Shown one piece after another: positions 17,042 through 26,900 of a stretch of 64,000 nucleotides of DNA (the first letter of the stretch is position 1; the number at the start of each line of letters is the position of its first letter). The stretch spans positions 68,780-132,779 of the forward strand of contig NZ_JBHTIU010000010.1 in the NCBI RefSeq assembly GCF_042677205.1. The letters are read 5' to 3'. Below the pieces are notes generated by a model, which was not told where the DNA came from, ran no database searches, and saw nothing but the letters and a program-made list of their open reading frames with translations. The stretch comes from Paenibacillus_L residui (GTDB taxonomy: Bacteria; Bacillota; Bacilli; Paenibacillales; NBRC-103111). The position numbers and the translations under genes were made by a program.

Positions 17042-17656
17042 GTGAATCGGATGTTTAGATTTTTATCAATTCTTCTCGTCTTATTACCAGTACTTTTCAT
17101 GCTACGGTTTCCTAACAAAACTTTTTTAGTCTCTAAATTTTATGACTACTTTAATTTAAGGATTGAAGGCAAAACAGTATTTATATTGCCTATCATAATC
17201 TTTGTTTGTTTTGTTATTGGAATCTTTTTACTTATAAAGCATTACAAAAAAAGGAGACTTTTAATCATACTATGTCTAACACTTGCCCCCATATTGCTAT
17301 TCAAAGCATATATATATTTATTTGTTCATGATGTACGCGCTTTATACTACAATCAAAAAAATAGTTTTTGTGAAATAGGTGTAAATAAAAAGGACGGCCA
17401 TACTGGATATTGTCAATTTCAAATTACAAATCGCTCAAACAAAGAGATTCGTTTCAAAATCACTATAAGCGACAAGAATTTTATTGATAAAGATTTGAGA
17501 GAAATAGTGAGAGAAAGAGAAGAAGAAATCCATACCGCTGGTGCCAATACCACAAAAGTTTTTGAATTAGTATTTCGGAAAGAAGCTGGCTCCGCATCGG
17601 ATGTATTATCTAAGAAATATTCGGGGATTAACATTGATGTCACAAACGCCCCTTAG
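17042..17656 (+). CDS. AT-rich membrane protein of 204 aa, unknown function
   Basis: The start is GTG at 17042, 11 bases after GGAGG. There are three predicted membrane helices (about residues 5-20, 44-62 and 73-95), then a C-terminal domain of about 105 residues, probably extracytoplasmic. That domain contains two Cys (SFCEIGV and GYCQFQI) and a beta-rich pattern resembling an immunoglobulin-like or DUF-type fold (QFQITNRSNKEIRFKITISD), with an acidic/basic linker REREEE. No family is recognised. Base and codon use are much more AT-rich than in the surrounding genes, suggesting horizontal acquisition together with the broken gene at 16058. Confidence 0.65.
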   Translation: MNRMFRFLSILLVLLPVLFMLRFPNKTFLVSKFYDYFNLRIEGKTVFILPIIIFVCFVIGIFLLIKHYKKRRLLIILCLTLAPILLFKAYIYLFVHDVRALYYNQKNSFCEIGVNKKDGHTGYCQFQITNRSNKEIRFKITISDKNFIDKDLREIVREREEEIHTAGANTTKVFELVFRKEAGSASDVLSKKYSGINIDVTNAP

Positions 17657-17701
17657 AGAGAGATAGATTCAGGTACTTTAACATTTTGACATGGAAGCTA
17701 A

Positions 17702-17860
17702 ATGAACTCAACAAGAAAAAGCGTGCTGGTTAAAATTACGGTTTGCTTGTCGATTATCCTGCTGGCTGTGGCCGCTTTTGTGTCGTTCTATAACTTCCCC
17801 AAGACGATAGAACTTGAATATCCTGCAGTTTATGTGTTTTACCGGAAATCTCCTCCATAA
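17702..17860 (+). pseudogene. Truncated single-span membrane protein fragment, 52 codons
   Basis: A frame beginning MNSTRKSVLVKITVC encodes a short basic N-terminus and one membrane helix (residues about 10-28), then FYNFPKTIELEYPAVY before ending. GGAAG precedes the ATG. The sequence after the stop contains a protein-like stretch in another frame (RTGNTYEEARIVESKT, about 17880-17935), so this may be the start of a decayed gene. It could also be a genuine small membrane protein. Confidence 0.35.
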
Positions 17861-18116
17861 ACAATCTTTTCATTTCCGCACCGGCAACACTTACGAAGAA
17901 GCCAGAATTGTGGAATCGAAAACCAACAAATTTACACAACACTTATTCCAAGGATTTTCCTTATTCCATACCACTACATTTCTCCCCAACGTAGTGTTTT
18001 GGAATTTTTTTATTCTTTCGCACGCTCCCCGGTCGGCTCGTTAACTCTCCAATATATGCGAATGTATTCCTTTTGTGGACATCCGACATCCTATATAGGT
18101 GTTGCTTTCAAAACGA

Positions 18117-18275
18117 GCAAAAGTGCACGTCTTTTTGCGAATATTCGGTAAATCTCGCAGAAGACGTGCGAATCCGCAGGTCTATCCCCACCCCATGCGG
18201 AAAAAACTGTACTTTCGCTGGTCATTCGCCGACTTTGGCTAAAATCCTTCTGAAGACCTGCATTTCTGTCGGTCC
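18117..18275. repeat. Second copy of the GTGCA...GACCTGCATT intergenic repeat
   Basis: Shares with 13676-13806 the pieces AAAAGTGCAYGTCT, TATCCCCACC-like text, GTACTTTCGCTGGTC, GCCGACTTTGG and GAAGACCTGCATT. It is longer because of an inner partial duplication (GACGTGCGAATCCGCAGG). It fills much of the 491-bp gap 17861-18351; the remainder shows no gene. Confidence 0.55.
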
Positions 18276-18351
18276 TTACGTGGTAACGAGCAACGGTTCA
18301 CCGGCCTTTTAACCGTCGATCTTACGGCAAATTCGTCCACAGCCTAACAAG

Positions 18352-19560
18352 CTATACTTTTGCAACGGAGGTCTCCTGCGGCGGAAGCTCCGGGGTCATC
18401 TCCAGCTTTTTCTGAAAGTATGGAATGGAAAACAAGGTGCCTATAGCAACGGAGATCAATAGGACAAAGACTACTCCCGAGAAATCTTTAACGAACAAGA
18501 TAAGTACCAGCATTACACAGCGCGTTAAGCAGATCAAGCATTCCCGCCATACCAGCAGTGAGGACTGCCTCTCGGGAGGATGGTGGCTGATGGCTCTGAA
18601 CTGCTGGGCATTCCAGGTCGTACCGAAGTAGAACAAGCCAACGGTCGTCATGACATTAGACAATATGAGCACCACGGGCACCGGGTACAGCATCAGCAGA
18701 AAACCGCCGGCCAGCAGCAGAATGGCCGCATGGAGCCAGTTCCGTTCTCCAAGCTTGAGCTTGCGATACAGAAACAGGGCAAATAATGAGGAAGAGGTGT
18801 ACAGCGTATTCAACAGAGCTATGATCGTCTTGTCTTCCGTTATGCTGAATGTAAAGAGGAGAGCAAACAAGCCTTGAAACTGCAGGAACAGTCCGGCGGC
18901 CAGACAGGACGGAATAAGCCATTTCAGCCTGGGCTCCATGAAGACCTGCCGGTATTTCATCGTTTCCCCCCAGTTCTGCTGGCGGAGGTCCTTGGACTTT
19001 AACGATATTCGGGGAAGCGTTAGCGCGGTTATAAGCATGCCGGTCACAAACAGCAGCATCAAGGTGAAGGAGCCGGAATAGCCGAACCAGCCGATCACTT
19101 GAGCCGCAACGATAGGAACCGACATATTGGTAATCTGGGAAATAGTGTTCGAGGCGGCAAAAAAATTGCCGAATTCCTGCCCTTTGCCGGAAGTGGAGAT
19201 ACTTAAATTTTGGGCACAGGAAAAGAAGCCCCACATTATGCCCACCGGCATTCCGATGATGGATATCCACAGCATCCGATTATCGAGATGCAGAAAGGAA
19301 AGTAGGAGGAAGGCGGTCCCACCGGATAAAGCGGACAGCCCGAATAACAGCCGGATCGACCAGCGCTTCAAGAGCCATGCTCCAAGCGAGAAGGATAGCG
19401 CCCAAGTAAGAAACAGGAACAAATTAAACCAGGCTACATCAGCGATTCGATGCCCCTGCTCCCAAATATAAAGGTTCACAAAAATCCCGATGTAGATAAA
19501 AATAATGAATGACATGGCATTCATTAAGAGCAGCCTGCGGAACTCTTTGGGCAATCCCAC
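18352..19560 (-). CDS. MFS transporter
   Basis: A 402-aa major facilitator with about 11-12 membrane helices and short loops. The loop after helix 2 (LLKRWSIRLLFGLSAL) and the central basic loop (LPRISLKSKDLRQQNWGE) fit the MFS topology of a single 12-helix unit. No drug/H+ antiporter signature is clear enough to name a substrate. The start is GTG at 19560 with AGAGGAT upstream. It is transcribed alone. Confidence 0.82.
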   Translation of the reverse strand: MGLPKEFRRLLLMNAMSFIIFIYIGIFVNLYIWEQGHRIADVAWFNLFLFLTWALSFSLGAWLLKRWSIRLLFGLSALSGGTAFLLLSFLHLDNRMLWISIIGMPVGIMWGFFSCAQNLSISTSGKGQEFGNFFAASNTISQITNMSVPIVAAQVIGWFGYSGSFTLMLLFVTGMLITALTLPRISLKSKDLRQQNWGETMKYRQVFMEPRLKWLIPSCLAAGLFLQFQGLFALLFTFSITEDKTIIALLNTLYTSSSLFALFLYRKLKLGERNWLHAAILLLAGGFLLMLYPVPVVLILSNVMTTVGLFYFGTTWNAQQFRAISHHPPERQSSLLVWRECLICLTRCVMLVLILFVKDFSGVVFVLLISVAIGTLFSIPYFQKKLEMTPELPPQETSVAKV

Positions 19561-19789
19561 GGACGATCCTCTACTTTCATTGATGTCATTAACCGCGTTA
19601 CCCTTAACTTAGCACGTCCGTTATCTTTTTCCGAGGCTCAAATATCGTCTAAAATCGCCGCTTGGAGGCAAATTGGAAGGATTCAGCCAATAAATGCCGC
19701 GTCCTCGAATCGTGTAGTTTTATTTAGCGTCTTTTAAGCTGTTTTGGAGTTACGATGAATACAGCCCTTATTTAAGACCGGTTTCCTCA

Positions 19790-19875
19790 AACTTGAAAAA
19801 ATAGCTGCACTATTACTTTTAATCGGCACATTTTTCCATAAACGTGCAAAATTAAGTGTACTTATGCTCTTATTA
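19790..19875. repeat. Short AT-rich repeat-like stretch with TGCACT/GTGTACTT words
   Basis: Contains AATAGCTGCACTATTACT, a central TCGGCACATTTTTCC and AATTAAGTGTACTTATGC, giving an imperfect inverted arrangement. It resembles the GTGCA-type repeats at 13676 and 18117 in vocabulary only. It lies in the 327-bp gap downstream of the RpiR regulator gene. Confidence 0.3.
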
Positions 19876-19887
19876 TCGGCAGGAAGC

Positions 19888-20745
19888 TTAGCCGTTTCTT
19901 TTGGAAAACCGAACGGCATTCCTTGTTTTCTCAAGAGCGAGAATATTCTCGTCGTAATTCTGGCTGGCAATGCCGACATATAAAATGTCAATGACATTAA
20001 GCTGCGCAATTCGGGAAGCCATCGCTCCGCTGCGGATGCTTTTTTCCAAGGAGCTGGTAAAAAGCCTTATTCCCGCCAATTCCATGACCGGGTTATTGCC
20101 GAATTTGGTCAAGGAGATGATCGAGGCCCCGCTCTCCCGGGCTACCGTCAACGCCTGGATGATATCCTCAGTCTGACCGGAATAGGATATCCCGAAGGCG
20201 ACATCGGTTTCCATCAGATTAGCGGCAAGAGTTGCCATCGAATTGAAATCGTAGGCCGCCTCGCACCAGCGGTTAATTCGGGTCAGCTTCTGCTTGAAAT
20301 CCTCGGCGATAACTGCGGACGCACCGACTCCGAATACCGTGATCTTACGGGCCGAGCTCATCGTTTGGATCGCGTTCTCCACATCGGCTACCCTCAGCAC
20401 CGACATCGTATCCTGAATCGACTGAATATTGTTATGGGATATCGATTCGATGAGGGAGCTGGTCGAACCGTCCATCTGTATTTCTTGATAGGAATTGATT
20501 TCCCGTGTGTTCTGTGCCAAATCGGCAGCTATCTTGATCTTGAGCTCCTGAAACCCTTTGAGCTGCAGGGACCGGGATAACCGGACAATCGTAGCCACGC
20601 TCACGCCGGCCAGTTCGGCCAGCTTCTGTACGGACAAATTGACCACCTTGTCCGGGTGCTCCAGGATGTACTTGGCCGCCTTCTGCTCCATCGGCTTCAA
20701 CGAGCTTAACGCTTCCCGCAAACTTACTAATCCGCCACTTATCAT
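19888..20745 (-). CDS. MurR/RpiR family transcriptional regulator
   Basis: A 285-aa regulator. The N-terminal helix-turn-helix of the HTH_6 type covers about residues 1-75 (VQKLAELAGVSVATIVRLSRSLQLKGFQELK). A SIS phosphosugar-binding domain covers about 120-255 (KITVFGVGASAVIAEDFKQKL, ISYSGQTEDIIQALTVARESGA, SITKFGNNP-like). Such proteins sense phosphorylated sugars and control sugar or cell-wall amino-sugar genes. No sugar operon is adjacent, so the target is unknown. The start at ATG 20745 fits the AAAGAGTG site; a TTG two codons earlier is also possible. Confidence 0.9.
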   Translation of the reverse strand: MISGGLVSLREALSSLKPMEQKAAKYILEHPDKVVNLSVQKLAELAGVSVATIVRLSRSLQLKGFQELKIKIAADLAQNTREINSYQEIQMDGSTSSLIESISHNNIQSIQDTMSVLRVADVENAIQTMSSARKITVFGVGASAVIAEDFKQKLTRINRWCEAAYDFNSMATLAANLMETDVAFGISYSGQTEDIIQALTVARESGASIISLTKFGNNPVMELAGIRLFTSSLEKSIRSGAMASRIAQLNVIDILYVGIASQNYDENILALEKTRNAVRFSKRNG

Positions 20746-20860
20746 ATTCAATCACTCTTTCCCCATAGTCTACTCCTATATCCTCTCAAAAACCGTTACT
20801 CAAATTATAATGAATATAATTTCCCTAATCAAATATTACCTTGAAATTTTATTCCTTAAC

Positions 20861-20891
20861 AAAAAAAGCCCCCGCCGAAAAGACAGGGGCC
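20861..20891 (-). terminator. Terminator of the RND efflux operon
   Basis: Minus-strand stem with GCCCC / GGGGC arms followed by seven T, right after the stop of the 579-aa secreted-protein gene. It marks the end of the three-gene operon. Confidence 0.85.
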
Positions 20892-20897
20892 TTGGGA

Positions 20898-22637
20898 TTA
20901 ATGCTGTTTCAATGTTTTGACAAGCCGTTTGGCTTCTCCCTGCGGAGTTTCAATCGCTTCGTAGATTCGAATGGTTAATGGGTATTCGTACTGATCCGTT
21001 CGCAAATCTTTAAACTCTACCGTTTGCACCCCACTGATCAACCGGTTCATTCCCGTGAACGAGAAATGCTCTTGAGCAATAGTCCGTCCGAGTGTATCGA
21101 TCAGTTCGACCTTCATGGTGGAGAAGCTCTGATCGAGAACCACTCTGTCCTTCCGTTGAATGTCCAGATCCAATTGAAGTTTATACGAGTAAGTGACATA
21201 GCCCGGCATCGGGTTCGTGCTGGTCAGGAGCGTCCAATCCTTCAGTTCGACATCGAACGGATAGAAGGACAAGCGCGAGCTCGTTTCGTCCTGCTTCATG
21301 ATCTCCGTCTGATAGGCGCTGATCGTCGTACGATAAGGCTTTGCAGTCTGGCTGTCCACCAGGAATAACCCCAGCTTCTCCTCGTTCTCCGATTCCGGGA
21401 TGGCAAATGAATAGCTGACGGTATAGCTTAAATTGGGCATCAGCTTCTCCGTGGAAGAGATTTGGCGGACCCCGCTGTACGTATATCCTCCGCTATTCTT
21501 CAAATCGACATCGAATACGGGCACGGGCACGGGCTGCTCGCCCTTGTTGCGAAGCTTGAATTTGGCAATCGCCGTCTTATAGCCTTCCCCTTGGTTCTCA
21601 TGCATGTAAAGCTCGACCAGCGATACGTCCACATCCGGATGAATTAACGAATTCACGTCGTCCACCTTCATCGGGGTGTCCATCACATACCGGTTTAACC
21701 CGTGCAAGGAAAAGCCCGTCTTTCCCGGCAGAACCACGTTCAATCGTCCTATCTCGTACGGAATGGGAGTCAGCTTGCCGGTCGGATCGGCGACCATGAA
21801 ATTTTCCTGAGTGAGCAGGTTGAAGCTTTCCAGGTCCACATTATTTTTGACCGGGATGGCGTAATGGATATACTCCCGTTCCCCCGGCTCCAGCGTAATG
21901 GGCTCCGTCTCTGCCCGTTGTCCCTTGAACACGGACTTCCCCGACTTGCCTTCCAGCATAAAGTCGGGAACGGTCTCCATCGTCGTGCCCGGATTCTCGA
22001 CAAGCAGCGTTATCAGCTTAACCGGACCGGTTGGCGTATTCTCTTCCTCCACTTTGGAAGGGGTATACCGCAGCGGGGAAGTCAGCGATGGAATCGTGAA
22101 CGATTCTCCCCATTTCAGTACCGCGCCCTGCCGGTTAATTTCATCCCCGCTGCCCGTCCATTCCAACTGCTGAACCGGTACGGTCAGCATTTCGGTCTCC
22201 ACCTTGGGGTATACATACATATCAATATCGACCCAACTGATTTCCGAAACGTTGAACCCGGTACGGTCGACCGAGGTCATATAACTGAGCTCAATCTTCT
22301 CCTTGGGCTGCACCGTCCTTGCATTCGTTGCGCTTGGCTGCAGCGTATATTGCAAGCCGTCCGACGTGCGCACCCTGACTTCATAATCCGGCACCCGCGC
22401 GTTGCGGCCGCTGTTATTCTCCATCTTGACCACAATTCCTATGCGCGAACCGGTATCGTTACGTTCGTTAAGGACGCTCTTCACTTCGACGGACAGAGCT
22501 TCCGTCAATGAATAGACCGCGCTCGTCTGCTCGGCTGCAACCGGAAGGTCACCCGCCGCATAAGCACTGTATCCGGAAGACAGCAGGGAGGCGGTCAGAA
22601 CGACCGCCGACAATGTTTTTTTCCAACGTACTACCAT
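20898..22637 (-). CDS. Secreted 579-aa beta-rich protein of an RND efflux operon, unknown function
   Basis: A signal peptide (residues about 1-27, ending AYAA) precedes a long protein built of repeated Ig-like or CARDB-like segments: KMENNSGRNARVPDYEVRV, LLVENPGTTMETVPDFML and KLRNKGEQPVPVPVFDVDL are variants of one pattern (beta strand, N-x-G, P-x-P, D/E). There is no lipobox or C-terminal anchor, so it is released or wall-associated. It is the last gene of an operon with an RND pump and its lipoprotein adaptor (44 bases after the adaptor) and is bounded by a strong terminator. A partner role at the outer face of the pump is inferred from context only. No enzyme motif is seen. Confidence 0.75.
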   Translation of the reverse strand: MVVRWKKTLSAVVLTASLLSSGYSAYAAGDLPVAAEQTSAVYSLTEALSVEVKSVLNERNDTGSRIGIVVKMENNSGRNARVPDYEVRVRTSDGLQYTLQPSATNARTVQPKEKIELSYMTSVDRTGFNVSEISWVDIDMYVYPKVETEMLTVPVQQLEWTGSGDEINRQGAVLKWGESFTIPSLTSPLRYTPSKVEEENTPTGPVKLITLLVENPGTTMETVPDFMLEGKSGKSVFKGQRAETEPITLEPGEREYIHYAIPVKNNVDLESFNLLTQENFMVADPTGKLTPIPYEIGRLNVVLPGKTGFSLHGLNRYVMDTPMKVDDVNSLIHPDVDVSLVELYMHENQGEGYKTAIAKFKLRNKGEQPVPVPVFDVDLKNSGGYTYSGVRQISSTEKLMPNLSYTVSYSFAIPESENEEKLGLFLVDSQTAKPYRTTISAYQTEIMKQDETSSRLSFYPFDVELKDWTLLTSTNPMPGYVTYSYKLQLDLDIQRKDRVVLDQSFSTMKVELIDTLGRTIAQEHFSFTGMNRLISGVQTVEFKDLRTDQYEYPLTIRIYEAIETPQGEAKRLVKTLKQH

Positions 22638-22680
22638 AGTTTCTCCTCCCCAGGACGTTCTTCTTGCTATTTCAACGTTT

Positions 22681-23937
22681 TTAGTCGGCTACTTTAACGG
22701 TTTCCTGATCCACCAGTTGATGCTGTCCCGATATGACCAGCCGCTCCCCTTCTTCAACGCCCGACAGAATTTCTTGATTCAATCCGTCCAGCCGGCCCAA
22801 TTCCACTTTCCGTCTCTCCACATGGTCCTGCTTGAGGATAAAGACGTAGCTGTCGGAGCCTTCCCGAACAATGCTGGAGGTCGGCACGGCTAAGACAAGC
22901 TGCTCCTCCTCGGTAAGCATCAGTTGAACACGAGTTCCCGGCTTCAATTTATGCTCCTCGTTGGGCACCTCCACATTCAACTCGTAGGTTTTCGTATCTA
23001 CATTCATGACATCCGCCAGGTAGGTTATGGTTCCCTGCATCTTCTCTCCGCTGTCCGGCACATAGAAGGATACCTGTTCTTGGCCACGCAGGTAGGAAGC
23101 CGCCTCCTCCGTAAGTCTGGCCGTTATTTTGGCGGGATTCAATTGCTCGATTCTTCCAACCTGTACCCCTGGAGACAGGGTGGTCTTCTCGACAACGGAC
23201 AATTCGGTCAGAATGCCGCTCACCGGCGCTTTAACTTCATAATACTGCAGGCTCCGGTCAATCTCCTGCAAGTTTAGCTGCGAGGACTCCAATTGAACCT
23301 CCAGGGCAGCCATCGAATTGGACGATTCCATCGTGGCAAGCTTCTTGCGCATAATATCCAGGTCCATTCGCTGGTTGTTCAGTTGGGTTTCCATCTGCTC
23401 CAGCTCCATCTTGGTGGCCTGCCCGAGATCATAATCGTTGCGCAGCTTGTTGTAGTTTTTCTCCATTTCGGCAATGGCCTGCTCCTGCTTCTGAATCGAA
23501 TTCTTCATCTCGGTCAAGCCGTTGACGTAGTCTCGCTGCGCACGCTCCAGCTCAGCCTGGGCGCTCTTCACGCTGAGCAGCCCTTTCTGCCGCTGTACCT
23601 GGACATCATGCTTATCGATCTTAAGGATGACATCCCCTTCGTTGACATAGTCCCCGCGTTTCTTTACCAACTGAACCACATCGCCGTTTGCTTTGGCAAA
23701 GACGTCCATCCTAAGAGACGGAACGACTTCAGCGACTTGCTCCAGCGGCTCTCCGATTTTCTGTTTTTCTATATTTATCGTCTTAACCGTCTTCACCTGC
23801 TGTTCTTGCTCCACAGACGGGTTTGCAGAGGTCACCGGATCGGCACTGCAGCCGGAGATTAGGGCCGCGCTGATAACAACCGCTCCAAGCACTGCGGAAA
23901 CCTTAGTCCGTTTGTTCATTCGTTCCATGTGCTTCAT
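22681..23937 (-). CDS. RND efflux adaptor (HlyD/MFP family), predicted lipoprotein
   Basis: A 418-aa membrane fusion protein. The signal peptide ends in the lipobox LISGC with Cys at residue 30. The order is: lipoyl half (VVPSLRMDVFAKANGDVVQLVKKRGDYV), a long coiled-coil hairpin (about residues 115-225), the second lipoyl half (YEVKAPVSGILTELSVV), then the barrel and membrane-proximal domains ending ISGQHQLVDQETVKVAD. AAAGGAGA lies upstream of the first ATG. The 28-base gap to the pump gene indicates co-transcription. It recruits or gates the RND pump. Confidence 0.9.
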   Translation of the reverse strand: MKHMERMNKRTKVSAVLGAVVISAALISGCSADPVTSANPSVEQEQQVKTVKTINIEKQKIGEPLEQVAEVVPSLRMDVFAKANGDVVQLVKKRGDYVNEGDVILKIDKHDVQVQRQKGLLSVKSAQAELERAQRDYVNGLTEMKNSIQKQEQAIAEMEKNYNKLRNDYDLGQATKMELEQMETQLNNQRMDLDIMRKKLATMESSNSMAALEVQLESSQLNLQEIDRSLQYYEVKAPVSGILTELSVVEKTTLSPGVQVGRIEQLNPAKITARLTEEAASYLRGQEQVSFYVPDSGEKMQGTITYLADVMNVDTKTYELNVEVPNEEHKLKPGTRVQLMLTEEEQLVLAVPTSSIVREGSDSYVFILKQDHVERRKVELGRLDGLNQEILSGVEEGERLVISGQHQLVDQETVKVAD

Positions 23938-23965
23938 TATGCCTGATTCTCCTTTACTCTTACGA

Positions 23966-26900
23966 TTATTGGGCTGCGGAAGTTGCCGTTGCTTGGGACG
24001 CTTTCGGCGATCTGCGGAAGATCCGTGCCAGCCTTCTATTCACAGAATGAATTAAGTCATAGACGATCGGTACAATAACCAGCGTCAATATAGTGGAGGT
24101 AATTAATCCTCCAATGACGACGACGGCCAACCCTTTGGAAATCAAGGCTCCTTTGGAGAAGCCCATCGCCAGTGGCATGAGAGCAAATATGGTGGCTCCT
24201 GCGGTCATCAGAATGGGGCGCAAGCGCTCCATAGCTCCTTCGATAAGCGCGTCGCGAACCGGAAGGTTCTCTTCCCGCAGCTGCTGCACGCGGTCTATCA
24301 TGACGATCGCGTTCGTTACCACAATCCCGATTAACATCATGAATCCGATCAAGGAAGTGACGTTCAGTGATTCCGAGGTAATCAACAAGCCCAGCAATCC
24401 GCCGATTACAGCCAATGGCAGAGAGAACAGAATGGCGAATGGCGCACTGGCATTTCCGAAGGTGAGAACCATGATCAAATAAACAATGAAGATGGCAGCT
24501 CCCATCGCGACGAACAAGTCACCAAATCCTTCGCTGATGTTATCCGATACACCGGACACTTCCCGGGTGACACCGGACGGAAGCTCCAATTGATCCAGGG
24601 CGGCAGCCACTCTGGCGCTTACTCCGCCTTTGTCCTTGCTGTCGATAGCAGCCGTTACCCGAAGCGTCTGACTCTGATTATCTCTGGCGATGGACACCGG
24701 AGCGTCAATCTGCCGGAGCTTGGCGATTTCGTTCAGCTGCACCTTGGCACCGGTAGGTGAAGTCAATTGGATTTTTCCTAATGCCTCCAATGAATCTTTG
24801 TATTTATCGTCTAGTTCAACTACAGTTTTGTACAGGACATTGTCAAATTTCAGATCACCCAGCTTTTCCTTGCCGATCCAACCGGCCACCGTCTGCATGA
24901 CTTCCGCTGAAGTCAGACCGTATACTCTCGCCTTGTTCTGGTCCACCATCACTTCAACTTCGGTCTTCAATTCACTCAGACTGTCCTTGATCGACGTCAT
25001 CTCCGGGAATTCCTTCAGCTTCTCCTTAACAAGAGCAGCCGCCTGCTGCAGGACCAATGTATCCTCGCCTTTAAGCAGATAGGAGAAGTCCACTCCCCCG
25101 CCGCCGTCTCCGCCGAACGAAATCAATGAGCCGGAAACCTGAGAGCCTTTGGGAAGCTCGTACAAGACTTGCTCTTTCAATTCATTCAATGCCTTCTTGG
25201 CATTCGTAGCTTCAGAGGCCGCGGTAAACAGGGTGGCCTTATAAGGAACCACATCTTCACTGAAATCATAGCCTACCAGCGATTCGATATAAGTGAATTT
25301 AGGCTGTCCGTTAACGTCCTTCTGTTCCCGAATCATATCTTCGATTTCCTTCATCTTCGCATCCATCATTTCCATGGACGTTTCCCTCGGCATGTTAACC
25401 GACAGATACATGTGCTTGTCTGATTCACTCTCCGGCATGAAGGAGATGGCCAGGTTGGGAACGATCAGAACAATGGACAGGATGAACATCAGCCCGGACA
25501 ACAGCAAAGTTTTGATCCGATGCTTTAAGCTCCACTCCAAAGCGCTCTTGTAACGCAGAGTAACTTTGCCTACGGTATGTTCCTTCGCTATACTCTTGCT
25601 TCTCATGACCATCAATTTGGCCAGCATCGGAATGACCGTAAGTGCGACCAACAGAGAAGACATCAGCGCTACACCTAACGTAATGGCAAAAGGTCGGAAT
25701 ATCTCCCCGATCATGCCGCCTATGAAACCAAGCGGCCCAAACACTCCCACGGTGGTTATCGTAGAAGAAGTGATGGCGGCAGCCACCTGCTTGGTAGCCA
25801 TCAATATAACCGATTCGTTGCGCTCATGCGCCTTCTGCAACTGGCTGTAAATATTCTCGATAACAACAATGGAGTCGTCCACGACCCGCCCGACCGCTAT
25901 GGCCATTCCGCCTAACGTCATAATGTTAAGAGAGATGCCAAGCGGCGCCATGACCATTAGAGTGATCAATATCGATAGCGGAATGGAGACCAGCACGATC
26001 AAGGTCATTCGTACATTCCTCAGGAACAGCAGGATCATGATGGAAGCCAGCAGCGCACCGAGCGCTCCTTCTTGAACCATGCCATGGATCGAATTCTCTA
26101 TATCGGTTGCGGAATTGTAAATCGTCTGGAAGGCGATGTTCGGATGAGTCTGCTTCCAGACTTCGATCATCCGGTCTACTTCGTTGCCGAATTGGACGGC
26201 GTTGGCGCTCTTGGTCTTGTATAAATGAACCCCAATAGCCGGCTTATCATCCAGCCGCCCGATAAATTTCGATTCGCTGATCGCCTCTATAGAAGCTATG
26301 TCCCTAAGGGTTAAGGTTTCTCCTGTCGGCGCGGTGAGCTTCATATTCTCCAAGCTGTAGATGGAATTAAACTCTCCCGTGATCCGAACCATCTGGTTAT
26401 TTCCACGAAATTCAACGGTTCCCGCCGGACTGGACATAATGGAAGACTGGATATAACCGGCTACCTGTGCCGGTGTGAACCCGTAACGGCTAATCGCCGT
26501 CGCGTCCAGCTTAATGGTCAGCGCCGTCTCCTGATTCCCTATCGAATCGACGTGGTCCAGCCCGCTAACGGAGTTGAAGCCAGGCAAAATAACGTCCCGA
26601 TAGATCTTGTCAAGCTCTGCCTGATTCATGCCCTCCTCACCATAGATGGCCATGTAATAGACCGGCGACGAAGCAAATCCGAATGTCTGTACTTTGGGCT
26701 TCTCCGCTCCCAGCGGCAGCCGAACGTTAGCGACCAGGCTTTCAATCTCTCTCTTCGCCTTGTCGAGATCGGCACCCTGCTTCAGCTCGACCATAATATT
26801 GGAGTAATTATCGCTCGAGGTTGAAGTCAGGTTTTTCAAGCCTTCCATGCCGGATATCGTCTTTTCCAACGGTTTAGTTACATGCTCAAGCACATCACTG

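Noticed and set aside
16821..17045. 74-codon plus-strand frame before the AT-rich membrane gene
   Set aside because: No ribosome site, atypical composition, and it runs into the ribosome site of the next gene.
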